A stretch of DNA of 64,000 nt from Bagarius yarrelli (Eukaryota; Chordata; Actinopteri; Siluriformes; Sisoridae). A model generated the notes under the pieces. It searched no databases. It was not told where the DNA came from and saw only the letters and a program-made list of their open reading frames with translations. The position numbers and the translations under genes were made by a program. Position 1 is the first letter of the stretch. Each line of letters opens with the position of its first letter. This document shows, in pieces, positions 10,375 to 21,758 of the stretch. The DNA lies in assembly GCA_005784505.1 (NCBI GenBank), contig VCAZ01000271.1, forward strand, positions 191,501-255,500, read 5' to 3'.

Positions 10375-10576
10375 GAGTTATGTATCAGCCATGTATGAGC
10401 CATGTCTGACTTATGTATGAGCGATGTATGAGCCATGTCTGAGTTATGTATGTATCAGCCATGTATGAGCCATGTCTGACTTATGTATGAGCGATGTATG
10501 AGCCATGTCTGAGTTATGTATCAGCCATGTATGAGCCATGTCTGACTTATGTATGAGCGATGTATGAGCCATGTCT
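10375..10576 (+). repeat. Three tandem 66-bp units inside the ATGAGCC array
   Basis: Units at 10375-10440, 10441-10510 and 10511-10576 start with GAGTTATGTATCAGCCATGT and are near-identical. The middle one carries an extra TGTA. Their similarity to each other exceeds that of the rest of the array, so they duplicated recently. Confidence 0.92.
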
Positions 10577-10968
10577 GAGTTATGTATGAGCCATGCATGA
10601 GCCATGTCTGAGTTATGTATGAGCCATGTATCAGCCATGTCTGAGTTATGTATGAGCCATGTCTGAGTTATGTAAAATGTTTGAGCCTCTCGAATCATGT
10701 GTGCGCAATGTATGGGTCATTTGGGTAATATAAAAGCCACAAATGGGCCTCTTAAGTCAAGTATGTCAAGTATGAGCCATGTATGAGCCTCTGGGGTCGT
10801 GTTATTGGACTATTATTCCAGTTCGTAGCTTCATGTATGGTGTTTGAGCCACATATGAGCCATATCTGAGTCAGTATTAGCCATGTCTGAACATGGCTCA
10901 AAAAGTGCTTAATTGAACCGTGGCTCAAACATCATCCATGAAGCTATGAAGCAGATATGGCATATATT

Positions 10969-11562
10969 ACATTTACAGCATTTGGCAGACGCCCCTTATC
11001 TCTTTTATACAACTGAGCAATTGGCGGTTAAGGGTCTTGCTTAGGGGCCCAGCGGTGGTGTAACAAATCCCACTGAGGCAAGACATATTTAGAACCCAAG
11101 GGTGCAGCTGATTTACAAAGTAATAATTCAACAAATATAAACCAAACTTAACTTGACCAGACTTCATTTGATTTGACTTGACATGACATGACATGACATA
11201 AGTAGTAACATAAACTTTGACATAGATTTACCAAGCAGTGGAATACAAACAATCACCGACAAAGACGCATAGGGGCTACATAAACACAAGACATCTAAAC
11301 ACAAAAAGCAACACATGATCAAACTAACCAATGAAAACAAGACACTAGGACAAGAGAAATCACGTGACAAAAAGACAAGAGGAACAAGGATCACATGACC
11401 AAGACAAAACAGGAAGTAAACAAAGAACAAAGAACAAGAACTCAAAACATAAAAATATGAAACAAGATTAAAACCTTACAGGTGGCAACTTGGTGGTTTT
11501 GGGATTCGAACCCTGATCTTCCAATTCAACACCTTAAAAAAATAAGCTACCACTTCCCCTAA
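10969..11562 (-). mobile_element. SINE-A copy split by a solo LTR
   Basis: The 3' part (minus strand: TAAGGGGCGTCTGCCAAATG near the tail, GGGCCCCTAAGCAAGACCC) occupies 10969-11058. The head with B box (AGGGTTCGAATCCC) occupies 11481-11562. Removing 11059-11480 and one copy of GGTGG restores the usual SINE order CAGCGGTGGCAACTTGG. Confidence 0.88.
11059..11480 (-). mobile_element. Solo long terminal repeat (LTR retrotransposon, probably Gypsy-like)
   Basis: A 422-bp insertion with TGTAAC...CTTACA ends, i.e. TGTAA/TTACA inverted termini starting TG and ending CA. It is flanked by a perfect 5-bp duplication GGTGG at 11054-11058 and 11481-11485. On the minus strand it starts TGTAAGGTTTTAATC and ends CTCAGTGGGATTTGTTACA. 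This structure fits a solo LTR left by recombination between two LTRs. The minus orientation and Gypsy-type assignment are inferred from resemblance to common fish LTR ends and are less certain than the insertion itself. Confidence 0.78.
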
Positions 11563-11644
11563 ATAACTCGTTAACATTTTTTAGACTTTTAACGCACCTC
11601 GCCCCGCCCTGTCTCACCTTTCCACGGCCTTCTACCAAATATAT

Positions 11645-11837
11645 TTTACATTTACATTCACAGCAATTGCCAGGCACCCTTAATGTATCTAGGGCAACTT
11701 ACATTTATCTCTTTTTATACAGCTGATCAATTGCCCTTCTCAAGGTCCCAGCAGTGGCAACTTGGTGGTGCTGGGAATAAAACCCTAATCTTTCAATTAG
11801 CAGTCCAACAGCTTAACCACTGAGCTACCACCTACCT
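11645..11837 (-). mobile_element. SINE-A copy, near full length
   Basis: Minus strand from TAGCTCAGTGGTTAAGCTGT through the B-box region, CCACTGCTGGGACCTTGAGAAGGGC, a shortened core, and the AAGTTGCCCTAGATACATTA / GCAATTGCTGTGAATGTAAA tail. It lies inside the ATGAGCC array, close to the split copy. Confidence 0.88.
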
Positions 11838-12215
11838 TACGCAATTAATAAACCTTATATGAGCCTTTTGGATCGCATATAAGCCATGAATGAGCCACAT
11901 ATGAGCCTTGTATGAGCCTCTGGGGTCATGTGTGATTGTTTCTTAGCCTCATGGGTGGTGTTTGAGCTACATATGAGCCATATATGAGTCAGTATTAGCC
12001 ATGTGTGAACTTCTTGGGTTACATATGAATCATGTATGAGTTAGATGGGTCAAGTAGAAGCAATAATTAAACCATGGATGAACCTGTTATGTCATGTTTG
12101 AGACACATATGAGACTTGTATGGCGTCATATTTTCACAGTGGATCCTTTTGGATCACAAATGAGCCATAAATGAGTCAAGTGTAAGCCACATATGAATTT
12201 CTGGATTTGATGGGA

Positions 12216-12992
12216 TTTGACTATGTTTTCGGTTCTTGCACTTATTTTATTTTGTCTAATTGGCTAAATTAGCAGCAGAATTTCAGGAGGGAAAGAAAAC
12301 CGTCAAGATGGTAATCGGTCTAAAAAAGAAGAAGCAAATGGAGAGTGAGAAAATTGTCTGTAGTACCATTAATGGTGGAACTCCAGCTCTCCAGGTGGAG
12401 CTGATAAACAGTAATATATGCACCACTATAATTAAGCATTTTTTTTTTTTTTTGGTAACTTTGACTCGTAGCAGGGCTCGTTAGCGCTCCGGTGGAGACC
12501 TTCCTGAAACTATACCTGGAATTTAATATGTTTCAAAGACGTAATTATAGGTTAGGAATAAGAGGAGCTATTTTCGGACCTCTAACAAATCATTTTTTTC
12601 CCCATTATACACGCTAAAAGTGTTAATGATGCCTTGTCTTTTTGATTTGGCCGCATGAATTATAAAACAGCCGCGCTACGTGAAGTGCAGCTAATGGGTG
12701 AATTTTAATCTTAAAGAAAGAAGGAACAAAAAGACCTTAAACACCGATACCCAATGTTTATCATTTTTTATAGGTATAATATTAATAAGTTGAAATAAAG
12801 AATGTTTCTAATGTAACACATTAGCAATTTTGGGATTTTTAGCTAAAATGTTTCCGCTAAAATATTTTATTGCACAATTTATTTATTTACTTAATTTTAA
12901 TTTTTCCAATATTCTTTAAACACATTTAGACAAATTTTGTTTCTGGATTTTTCTGGAAATCTCTTATATAGAATTTCTATTATAAATTGTTG
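12216..12992. promoter_or_regulatory. Candidate conserved non-coding island with poly-T tract
   Basis: Non-repetitive sequence with TAATTGGCTAAATTAG near 12256, GGTAATCGGTC near 12311 and GCCGCATGAATTATAAAACAG near 12650, split by a T run at 12439-12453. A 74-codon frame starting at 12260 is lysine-rich and unrecognised, and I do not call it a gene. From 12780 the sequence becomes AT-rich. Confidence 0.25.
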
Positions 12993-13390
12993 CAGGACCG
13001 GTTCTTGCCACCCATAGAAGGGTGGGCAGGCAGATATCCCAGGTGGGCAATTTTTGTGGGTGGGGTTAAGAAAATAGAATAGCAAAAATATTGTTGTTCT
13101 AATATTCTTGCTTGGGCTTGCTTAAGAAGACATATTACATTAAGTCAATATAAGCACAGATATATATACTGTATATATTTGGAAACAGTTTTTGTGGTAT
13201 TGCGCTGTGATTGGTCGGCGCTGTCTACACCCCTTCTTTAAACTTCTCAACACAGAGCCCACCTCAAACTACTTTTATCAAATCACAAATCCTGAAAAAG
13301 AAAATAATATAATCAATTTTTAATTGGGTGGGCAAGACAGACATTTGGGTGGGCTCAGGCCACCCCTGCCCATGTCTAGAGCCGACCCTT
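12993..13390. mobile_element. hAT-like non-autonomous element with 8-bp target duplication
   Basis: A 398-bp element whose left end CAGGACCGGTTCTTGCC pairs with the right end read on the minus strand, AAGGGTCGGCTCTAGACATG. Flanks are AATTGTTG (12985-12992) and AACTGTTG (13391-13398), an 8-bp duplication with one mismatch, as expected of hAT insertions. GGGTGGGCA words lie inside both ends (13020, 13042, 13325, 13347). No transposase. Confidence 0.8.
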
Positions 13391-13940
13391 AACTGTTGTG
13401 TGAATATAATCGAAGCTAATGCTCTCTTTTCTTGTAGATTTTTCTAGCTAATATTTCTAATATCTCTTTATTAGGTTAATTAAAGGGTCTGGATTTAATC
13501 AGTTCTCACTCTGTTAATTAGCGGTTTTTGTGTTGTTTTTTGTTTTAAAAGCTTTTTAATGTTTAATGTTAATAAATAAAATTATTTCTTCTAACAATTG
13601 ACAGTTAGGAAATAAAAACTTTTAACTTGTAATGTTCCCTAAAACTCTATTGAGAGGTTCTAAATAGAACCATTTTTTTTTTTTTTTGATTGTAGTTTTA
13701 ACGTTAATTATTGTGTTATTTAATATAAATACACTTACACAGCAACGTGTACATAAAGATTAACTTTAACACTTTATATTCTTAAATGTTTCATAGATTT
13801 TTGTAATAAATCTTTTTATTTATAAAACACTTTATTATGATTTTGACCTTTAAAAAAGAGTACAGTGAAAATAGGCTTGTGTGTGTGTGTGTTTGTGTAG
13901 GTGTGTAAACCTCTTGAGCTAAATTATCATCGAAGCCAGG
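13391..13940. other. AT-rich filler
   Basis: AT-rich sequence with a T run at 13672-13687 and a short (GT)n at 13878-13892. Nothing recognised. Confidence 0.6.
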
Positions 13941-14102
13941 GTGGTCTCTCTCTCTCTCTGTCTCTCTTTCTCTGTCTCAATTTCTCGTTTCTTTTTCTCT
14001 CAATTTCTCCCTTTCCTTCTCTCTTTCTCTCGAATTTTCTCTCTCCTCTTAATTTTTCTTAATTTCTCTCTCTCCTTTTCTCTTTCTCTCAATTTCTCTC
14101 TC

Positions 14103-14182
<80 letters not shown>
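13941..14182. repeat. Polypyrimidine (CT)n tract
   Basis: CT-rich for about 240 bp with long (CT)n cores at 14117-14142 and 14150-14180, plus AATTTCTCTCT interruptions. Confidence 0.93.
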
Positions 14183-14186
<4 letters not shown>

Positions 14187-14194
14187 ATATGACA

Positions 14195-15290
14195 CATACA
14201 CATGCCCCTATAAGCATGTATGAACATCTTTAGGCAGGTCAGAGAGTCTATAATAAAGTCTGTAAGTTTGTGTCGGTCCGGAAGATCTAATAGTCTATAA
14301 GAGTCTATGAGCGTTTATAAGCATGCATAAACATCTTTAGGCAGGTCGGAGAGTCTATAAGGGTCTATAAGTGTGTATGAGCCCTTCCTCGAGTAATATG
14401 ATCATTCATAGGTGTGTGTATAATAATCTATAAATATGCAAAAGTGTGTATAAGAGTCTATAAGAGTCTATAAAGGTCAATGAGCGCTTATAAAAGTAAT
14501 ATGAGCTTACTTATGTGTGCATGATCATGTAAGGGTATTTAAGAATGTAATTAAAAAAGTTCCTATAAATGTCTTTGAGAGCTTATGTGCATCCATATGT
14601 GTGTATGAACGTCTATGATTATGCGTGTTTATGAATGGGTATAAGTGTCTATAAGCATCTCTGTTATAAACTGTTAGTGTCTATGAGCACTTATGCGAGC
14701 ACTATGAGCATCCATATATGTGTATTGGATTCAATGTCATGCATGAGTGTTTATGAATGTGTATAAGTGTCTATGTTTCTTATATAAGTCATATTTTGAA
14801 GTATTAGAGTGTTTATAAATAGGTCATAAGTGTCTTTAAGAGTTTATTAAGGTATATAAAGAAGAATGAAAGTTTATATGTGAGTGTTTGTAATGGTGTT
14901 TTTAGTGTCTTTAGTTCTATAAGCACTTACATGAGGATTATAAGTGTTTATATGTGTGTATAATATTTTTTATGTATTTACTTTTCCCATACACTGACAT
15001 TTACATTTACATCTTCCTCATACACATCAGTTGAGCGGTATTGTGGGGCATTTATGGCAAGCTTGGTATTTAAACCCATGAATTCCACCCTAGCGTTCAT
15101 GAATGTGTCTATAAGCATCCATAAAGGTGCATTGACAAGCATTGACAAGAATATTATAAAGCTGTATATGTGTGTATGAGAGTCTGTCATTATACATAAT
15201 AAATGTTCTGTCTATTAAGTTCTATAAGCACTTGCACTTTTTATTGCTTATAAACTGTCCAGGTACAAGTGTTTATAATTTTGTCTACTA
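14195..15290. repeat. Degenerate TATAAGAGTCTATAAG array
   Basis: Words such as GTCTATAAGAG, GTGTATGAGC, GTTTATAAGC and GTCTATGAGC recur for about 1.1 kb. Two neighbouring blocks share CATCTTTAGGCAGGTC (14225 and 14330). A weak SINE-like remnant on the minus strand (TTTAAATACCAAGCTTGCCA near 15056-15075) may interrupt it. Confidence 0.82.
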
Positions 15291-16385
15291 GTTTACTATT
15301 CACTGTACTATAAGAAATCTCATGGTGGCGCAAAATTATGTCAAGTAAAGAACAAAAAATGATAAGTGTTTTTTAAATTGTTATAAGCGCCAAAAGGTTA
15401 TAACAACATCCGTAAAGAAGTGTAAAAGTCTGTTCTAAGAAGCGCCATAGAACTCATTTACTTCCTGTTTTTTAAGCCTTTTGAGAAACACTTCCAACGG
15501 TTTTTTTTTGTTGTTTTTTTTTTTTTAAATATTGAGCTTATGTTTCTGTATTTCCTTTCTCTTTATCCGCTTCATCCTCTTTCTAGTGACACGAGTTATT
15601 TATGAAATTCTCCAAGCGGCTTTCGGTTGACGATAAGAGGCAGCGCGGAAAAGCATGGCCGACTAATGTCATTAGAATAAGAGGAGGCCTGGTGTACAGA
15701 GTGTTAGCGAGAACAGACGCTCTGGAAATGAACTTGATGGCTTTCTCCTGCATCTCTCGCTCTCGCTCTGACAGCAGATGGATTGCCGGATACGAAGCGA
15801 GCCTCCCGCCACCGCGTCCTCTGATTTAAATGTCACTTCTGAAATAAAAAAGGTATCGCTCTCACGTGCCTCTGATAGACATTAGCCGCGGAGAGAGAGC
15901 GTTTGAGTGGCAAACCTTGTCTCCCGAATGGGAATGAATGGCGGGAATAAAAGTCGCACTAGCGACGGCGTGTGAGAAACGGATGATTATGACACGTCTC
16001 GCTGATAAACTGATGGATTTGCAATAATGCTGTATTTTCGATATGGCTCACGGAAAACTTTTTAGCTTGCGCGGGCGCCATCGCTAACTATTAAACAACC
16101 TTATAAACAGCGTCTGTGCTTCTTTCTTAAAGACAACAGGTTTTTTTTTACCCACGGTGCCGTGCGACTACCTGCAGATAGAGAGAGAAAGCAGTCTTCT
16201 TGCACTTCATTAACTAGCCGCTGGATTTTTTTTTAAAAAATAAAACGTTGTAATTAGTGTCCAGACACAAACAACCATCAAAAAAAGACATTTTATTTTC
16301 AAGATGCTAACAGACGCTAACAGTTAGCTCATCCGTATCAGCTGTTTACCAATATGCCTCATGACAACCTCCAAGACATCTAGAA
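15291..16385. promoter_or_regulatory. Candidate conserved non-coding cluster
   Basis: About 700 bp of CpG-containing, non-repetitive sequence at 15540-16240, including CAAGCGGCTTTCGGTTGACG, GGCCGACTAATGTCATTAG and TGATTATGACACGTCTCGCT. A 75-codon frame at 15602-15829 is unrecognised, has no splice signals I can defend, and is more likely chance. The flanks are T- and A-rich. Confidence 0.28.
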
Positions 16386-17510
16386 ATGATTTTTTTACTG
16401 AGACACATTGAGAAGTGTCGAGACACACTACGACACACTGCTGCACAATAAGACACACAGCGACATGCTGAGACACAACAAGACATACTAAGACACACTG
16501 CCACACAGTAAGACACACACAGAGGCACACTGGTACACAATACGACACACAGAGACACAACTAGACATGCTGAGACACACTGAGACACACTTCTACACAC
16601 ACAGAGGCATGCTTAGACACTGAGGCAGGGGCACAATGACGTGCTGAGACACCTTACTTACTACACACTGAGATGTGCTGAGATCACAAGACACACTTGT
16701 AAACACCACGGTACACATTACTGCACACTAAGACATACAAAACCACAGTGAGACACACAGAGACACACAGAGACATGTTGAGACACACTAGGACACACTG
16801 AGACACTTATTATTGAGATTGTTGAATAAGACACACAGAGACACACTGAGACCACACATGAGACACACACATTGCCTGACACAGAGACACACACTGAGAC
16901 ACACAGACACTGCTACACAGAGACACAATAAGACACACTGACACACACTTGACACACACTTACACTGCTTACACAGACACAGACACACTGCTATACACAC
17001 ACTGCACACGCACAGACACACTGCGTACTACACACTGACAAAGACACACTGCTACACACACAGAGACACCCTGAGACACCATACTGAGACACACTGACAG
17101 ACACACTGAGACTACACACTGAACACACTACTACACACCGAGACACACTAAGACCCACTGCACGCAGCCCCTACACAGAGACACACTAGACTGCACACAG
17201 AGACAGACACACCTAAGACACACTGACACAAGACCCTGCCACACACTACACACGCTACACAGACACACGCTACTACACACTGCCACACAGAACCACTGAG
17301 ACCACACAGAGACACACTTACACAGAGACACACTGACACACTAAGACACTGCAACACGGACACACAGCACACTGACATAACACTAGACACACTGCCACAC
17401 AGAGACACACTGACACAGCAGACACACTACTTTCAGATAAGACACACTGGGACACCTTTCACTGACAGGAGACACAACTAGAAGGACACACGAGACACAC
17501 TGCTAACAAT
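16386..17510. repeat. Degenerate GAGACACACT array, about 1.1 kb
   Basis: Built from 10-bp-like words (GAGACACACT, GAGACACACA, TAAGACACAC) with many small indels, especially after 16860. Minus-strand frames read CVSVCLSVCL and are not genes. Confidence 0.92.
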
Positions 17511-18540
17511 GATTTCCTCACAGATAGATTTAAGAAAATGGTTAACTTTAACCTTCAGCGCTGATTATAATTTCATAGCGGCGTGCGTCCTCACAGGAGG
17601 TCTAATGGCTTTGTTATGTCCATGATGGACTTCTGCTTTTAGTCTAGAACAGAAAATCGAATCTGGGAAGCTTCAGGGGTTCGACACACGCCGGGGTAAA
17701 CACCAGACACCACGGAAACGCTAGCACCCGCGGCACACGTCTGCCTGGGATTGGATGCTGTTTAATGTTAGCCTGTCCCGCAGTGTGTGTGAGCGGCACT
17801 GAGGGCTATTGCGTTAGGCTGCTATTGTTACCCCCCCTATGTCACCCCCCCCCTCCCCATCCCCACCACCCTATTTCGCTCTTTCTCCAGAGCTTTATTG
17901 TCCATCCTATTAGCCACATTTGAACTTAATACTCCATAAAATAAGGCGGCCATCAAGCAGGAGGTGAACGGAAGGTGGGAAACGACTCCCAGCTCCTCCG
18001 CCTGGTCTTATAGATGCTTTAAATTCGTATTCGTATTCGTATCTATTTATTTTTTTTTGCTTCTCCTTCCCTGCGTCTGGTCTGCTTCGTTTCGTTCCTC
18101 CTCCTGTTCCTCTCTCTGAGTGACTAGCGCAGGCTCTCTTTCACGATTCTCTGACAGCTTTCCAGACCCTTAATAGGCTGTTCATTTCCGAGCTCAGTGT
18201 GTTTCCTCCGCTGCGCCTTGTTTGGGCAAGCTGACTCGCTTTTTTTTTTTTTTTTTTTTTTTTTTTAACTTCTACACCTCCCTCGTCCGATCTCCATCAG
18301 CTTCCCAGTGTGGAGGTGACGCTGAGTGGAAAGTCATGTCAGGGAGCCGCAGTGTCCTGTCAAAAAAAGCCGCAGTGTCACGGGCCAATAACGGAACTCG
18401 CTCGCTTTCATCCTCTTCCTCCTTCTTTTCATTCTTCCCCTCCTCGTTTTTTTGGTCCTTTTCCCTGAGCAAAACGTCAAATTCCGACTGATAGTGGAAG
18501 GAATGCCTCGACTAATCAGAAGCATTTACTAGAAAGAAGT
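17511..18540. promoter_or_regulatory. Candidate conserved non-coding cluster with poly-T tract
   Basis: Non-repetitive CpG-bearing patches at 17560-17790, 17880-18010 (AATAAGGCGGCCATCAAGCA near 17941) and 18120-18240, then a T run at 18240-18266, then 18290-18400. Frames of 60-90 codons around 18222-18525 on both strands are unrecognised and rich in serine or lysine/glutamate. Confidence 0.27.
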
Positions 18541-19600
18541 TTATATATGATATATAATCTGTATATACATTTTTTTCTAAGAATTAAGAATTAATAAATA
18601 ATCCTAATAATTTGTAAAAGTAATATTTTTCGTCACTGATGCTGATTTGTGGGTTTGGCTTTAAAACTTTTTTTGTATTAGAAATTTGAAATAATTTAAT
18701 AGGACACTATAATATTTTAATCAGAATGTTTTAAATCGGTAGAAGAGTGTTTTTTAAGTAATTTCTTTTTTTATATATAAATATATTTAATATAAAAAAC
18801 ATATAATCAAATAAATATTCATTTATTTATTCACAAGATATAACGTTTACAGCAAAAGTTACTTTTTTAACCTAAGATTTTGTTTTTTTATTTCTAAAAT
18901 CCCTTTTTTTTTTATTCCTATTTCTATAATTATATTATATAAATAAAAATGTTTTTATTTTGCTTTAACTTCCTATAATACTTATAAAAGTCTAGTTATA
19001 TTTACAAATGTATAATATAACCATTAATCCATATTTATTTATTTATTTATTTATTTATTTCTTTATTTATTTCTTAGAAACATGCAAAGCTGTACAACAA
19101 TTTTTAGTTAAAACAAGTTGACATTTACACATAAATGGTTTTTTTTAAAGATTTTTTTACTCCTAATTTTACTTTTAAAATGAAGATTTTATTTCACATA
19201 CCATAGTTTTTTCTATAAGCAAAATAATTTCAGTCTTTTTTGTACCAAGTTATCCTTCGCTTTAAAATTTTATTTTAAAAAAATATGTCATTTTTTTAAA
19301 ACAATTTTTAGGCTGATAATTATTTAATTGCTGATTCGATATATTTATTAAGTCCTTTGCTATAAAAAAAATATTCCAAAATTCTTATATAACAAAGATT
19401 TTTACATTCTTTGTTTGGGACTAAAAATATATTACCGTTTAAAATTGAATGCAAAATATTAGTAATACTTCTTAATAGCTAATTTTATTTATTTCCAAAA
19501 CCTTTACAGAATGTTTAGGTAGCGGTTTAGCTACCATAAAGCTACAATAACGGCTTTATTAACAAAGAAACCTCTTTCTTTCACATTAACAATTCTGTTT
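18541..19600. other. AT-rich filler
   Basis: About 1 kb of highly AT-rich sequence with a (TTTA)n tract at 19029-19075. No element or gene recognised. Confidence 0.65.
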
Positions 19601-19607
19601 GGCAGAT

Positions 19608-19732
19608 TTCATTCAATTGAGCAGTTTATGGTTGAGGGCCTTGCTCAGGGGCCCAGCAGTGCCAGCGTGGTGGTGCTGAAGATCAAACCCATAATCAGCA
19701 GACCAACACTTTAATCACTATGTTAACGCTTT
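19608..19732 (-). mobile_element. SINE-A copy, 5' two thirds
   Basis: Minus strand: AGTGATTAAAGTGTTGGTCT, a weak B box (TGGGTTTGATC), CCACGCTGGCACTGCTGGGC, CCCTGAGCAAGGCCCTC and AACTGCTCAATTGA. Confidence 0.83.
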
Positions 19733-20060
19733 CATGTGGACACGTGATTGAATATAGTCAGTACATCTAGCTGTGATGACACAGTGATGACATCACAAGC
19801 CTGATCGAGGTTTGTGATTGGCCCAGTAGTTTTGACTGTATGATACCTAGTGTAAATAGTAAAATGACATCAGAATCAGGACGCCGAGTAAGTTGTGAAT
19901 CAGATCCTAAATATGATCTCAGGTCAGAACAAACGCAGACAGGAAGGCAGACTAGCCGTCTCTCCTAGCCGTCTCTCCTAGCCGTCTCTCCCAGCCGTCT
20001 GCGTGTAAAACAGGCTCTCCTCTTACACTGATCGGTCTTTACAGGAAAACTCCTGTACAC
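19733..20060. other. Unique sequence with a short tandem repeat
   Basis: Non-repetitive except for a 13-bp unit TAGCCGTCTCTCC repeated about 3.7 times at 19953-20000. Confidence 0.7.
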
Positions 20061-20730
20061 GTTTCCGAGGTGATCTATACACGAAGCCGTCCACTGGAGC
20101 TCAAGTGTTTCATAATCTTGGAGGGTTTTTTTTTTTTTTTGTTATCGGTAACATCTAAAACCCATTATTTCATCTCCAGTCATGTCCTTAGATTTTCGAA
20201 TAACGTCTCTAATATAGCAATATATATATTTTTTTTTATTCTCGACCATGATTTTCTTACAAAAAGCTTCAAGTGTTTGTTTCCATGGCCAAGATGGGTT
20301 TTTTTTTTTCTCCCATAATTTTCTGCCCCAGAAATAACAATTAGAACAAACGATCGATTCGTTCAGTCTGGCCAACATTTATTTATTTATTTTTTTTGTC
20401 AAATAAGAGAAAATTGCCAGGCTCGAATTAAAAGCGCGGCTTAAGGAAAAATAATCAGCGGTCTCAAAATAGTGATTTTTTTTGAAGGGGGAAATTATGA
20501 CTGTACACGCAGCTATTCTGAATAATTACACAGGGTTGAAAGTTGGAATATGCTAATTGGCTGGGGGGGGGGGGGGGGGTTTCATAATGTCGCATTGCAA
20601 TGAAAGTGGGTCTGTTAATCGTTCTCATGACAGTTGGGAATATTCGGTAATTGGCTTTGGGTTTCATAATTTCGTTGAATGATTGTCATTATGTTGTGTA
20701 ATCATGTTTCTGGTGGTCAGGTGGCATTAA
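20061..20730. promoter_or_regulatory. Candidate conserved non-coding island with a 17-G run
   Basis: Balanced sequence at 20400-20720 holds GGAATATGCTAATTGG (octamer/POU-like, 20546-20561), then 17 consecutive G at 20563-20579, then CATAATGTCGCATTGCAATG. T runs interrupt 20126-20141 and 20298-20309. The G run may be a polymorphic insertion into a regulatory element. This reading is an inference. Confidence 0.3.
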
Positions 20731-21031
20731 GGAATGTGGCAGGCCATGTGAGTCCCTTTCCATCTCTCTCTTTGGTTTTTCCTTTAATAAAGAGTGGCAC
20801 CTTTCCTTTTCCTTTCCTTTGGTCCATTACCATCTCACTCTGTTCTGCAGGACATATTTCCCAGTCCTCCTATACTACAATACTCGGACGCCTCAACAGT
20901 TCAACCCTCCTGACACCCCAAACACCTGACTCCTTTAACCCACCAAACCATCCAACCATTTGCCTACACCAGCACATCAATACTGCAACACTACGAGATG
21001 TACAATACCACAACCATATACTCCAACAGGG

Positions 21032-21168
21032 AAGTGGGGAAGTGGTAATGGAGTGGTTAAAGTGTTGGACTGCTAATTGGAAGATTGGGGTTTGATTGGC
21101 AGCACTACCAAATTCCCACGGCTGGACCCCTGAGCAATTGCTTGGATGTATAAAAGTGATAAATGATC
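21032..21168 (+). mobile_element. SINE-A copy inside the CACTCC array
   Basis: GGGAAGTGGTAATGGAGTGG head, TAAAGTGTTGGACTGCTAAT, GATTGGGGTTTGATTGGCAG, then GACCCCTGAGCAATTGCTTG and TATAAAAGTGATAAATGA. The 3' tail is missing. Confidence 0.86.
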
Positions 21169-21758
21169 CCTCAATTTTCCAAAACACAAATTCCTTAACC
21201 CTCCTATCCTCCAACATTCCAATCCCTTAATACTCACTCCAACACTCCAATCACTTTTACACTCAAATACCCCCCCAGTACCCCCCCCAAATGTCAAATC
21301 CTCTAATTCTGCAATCCTCCAACCTTTTAGTCATTCAATCTTTAAACACTTCAATCCTTTTATACTTAAACCCCTCAATACTCCAAAACTCAAATCCTTT
21401 AACATTTCAACTCCTTAACTCTCCAATCTGCAAACACTTCAATCCTTTTGCACTCAAATCCCTCAATACTTCAACACTCAAATCATCAAACACTTTAACC
21501 CCTTATTTTATAATCCTCCAACGCTCCAATCCTTCTAATCACCTCATACCTTAAAACTCAAATTCTCTAACACTGCAATCCTCCAACCCCTCAGTCCCCC
21601 TATCCTCCAACACTCCAATCCCCTCTACTACCCCAAATGTCAAATCCTCTCATTTCGCAATCCTCCAACCTTTTAGTCATTCAATCCTTAAACACTCCAA
21701 TCCTTTTACATTCGAACCCCTTAATACTCCAACACTCAAATCTTCTAACACTTTAATC

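Larger units (their letters stand above)
9831..12215. repeat. Degenerate ATGAGCCATGT array, about 2.4 kb, interrupted by transposons
   Basis: Words such as ATGAGCCATGTATGAGCC, GTCTGAGTTATGTAT and ACATATGAGTCATG recur throughout. A longer block (AGCCTCTGGGGTC, then GGTGTTTGAG, ACATATGAGCCATAT, GTCAGTATTAGCCATG) occurs at about 10785-10890 and 11906-12007, so a higher-order unit exists. SINE and LTR material occupies 10969-11837. Confidence 0.9.

Noticed and set aside
10375..10576. CRISPR-like or coding tandem repeat
   Set aside because: The three 66-bp units are head-to-tail without spacers, and the open frame arises from lack of stop words in the minus strand.
14996..15085. Possible SINE-A copy in minus orientation
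   Set aside because: Only a TTTAAATACCAAGCTTGCC-type word and a weak tail are seen, too diverged to list separately.
15602..15829. 75-codon open frame in CpG-bearing sequence
   Set aside because: Short, unrecognised and without convincing splice signals. Chance frames of this size are common here.
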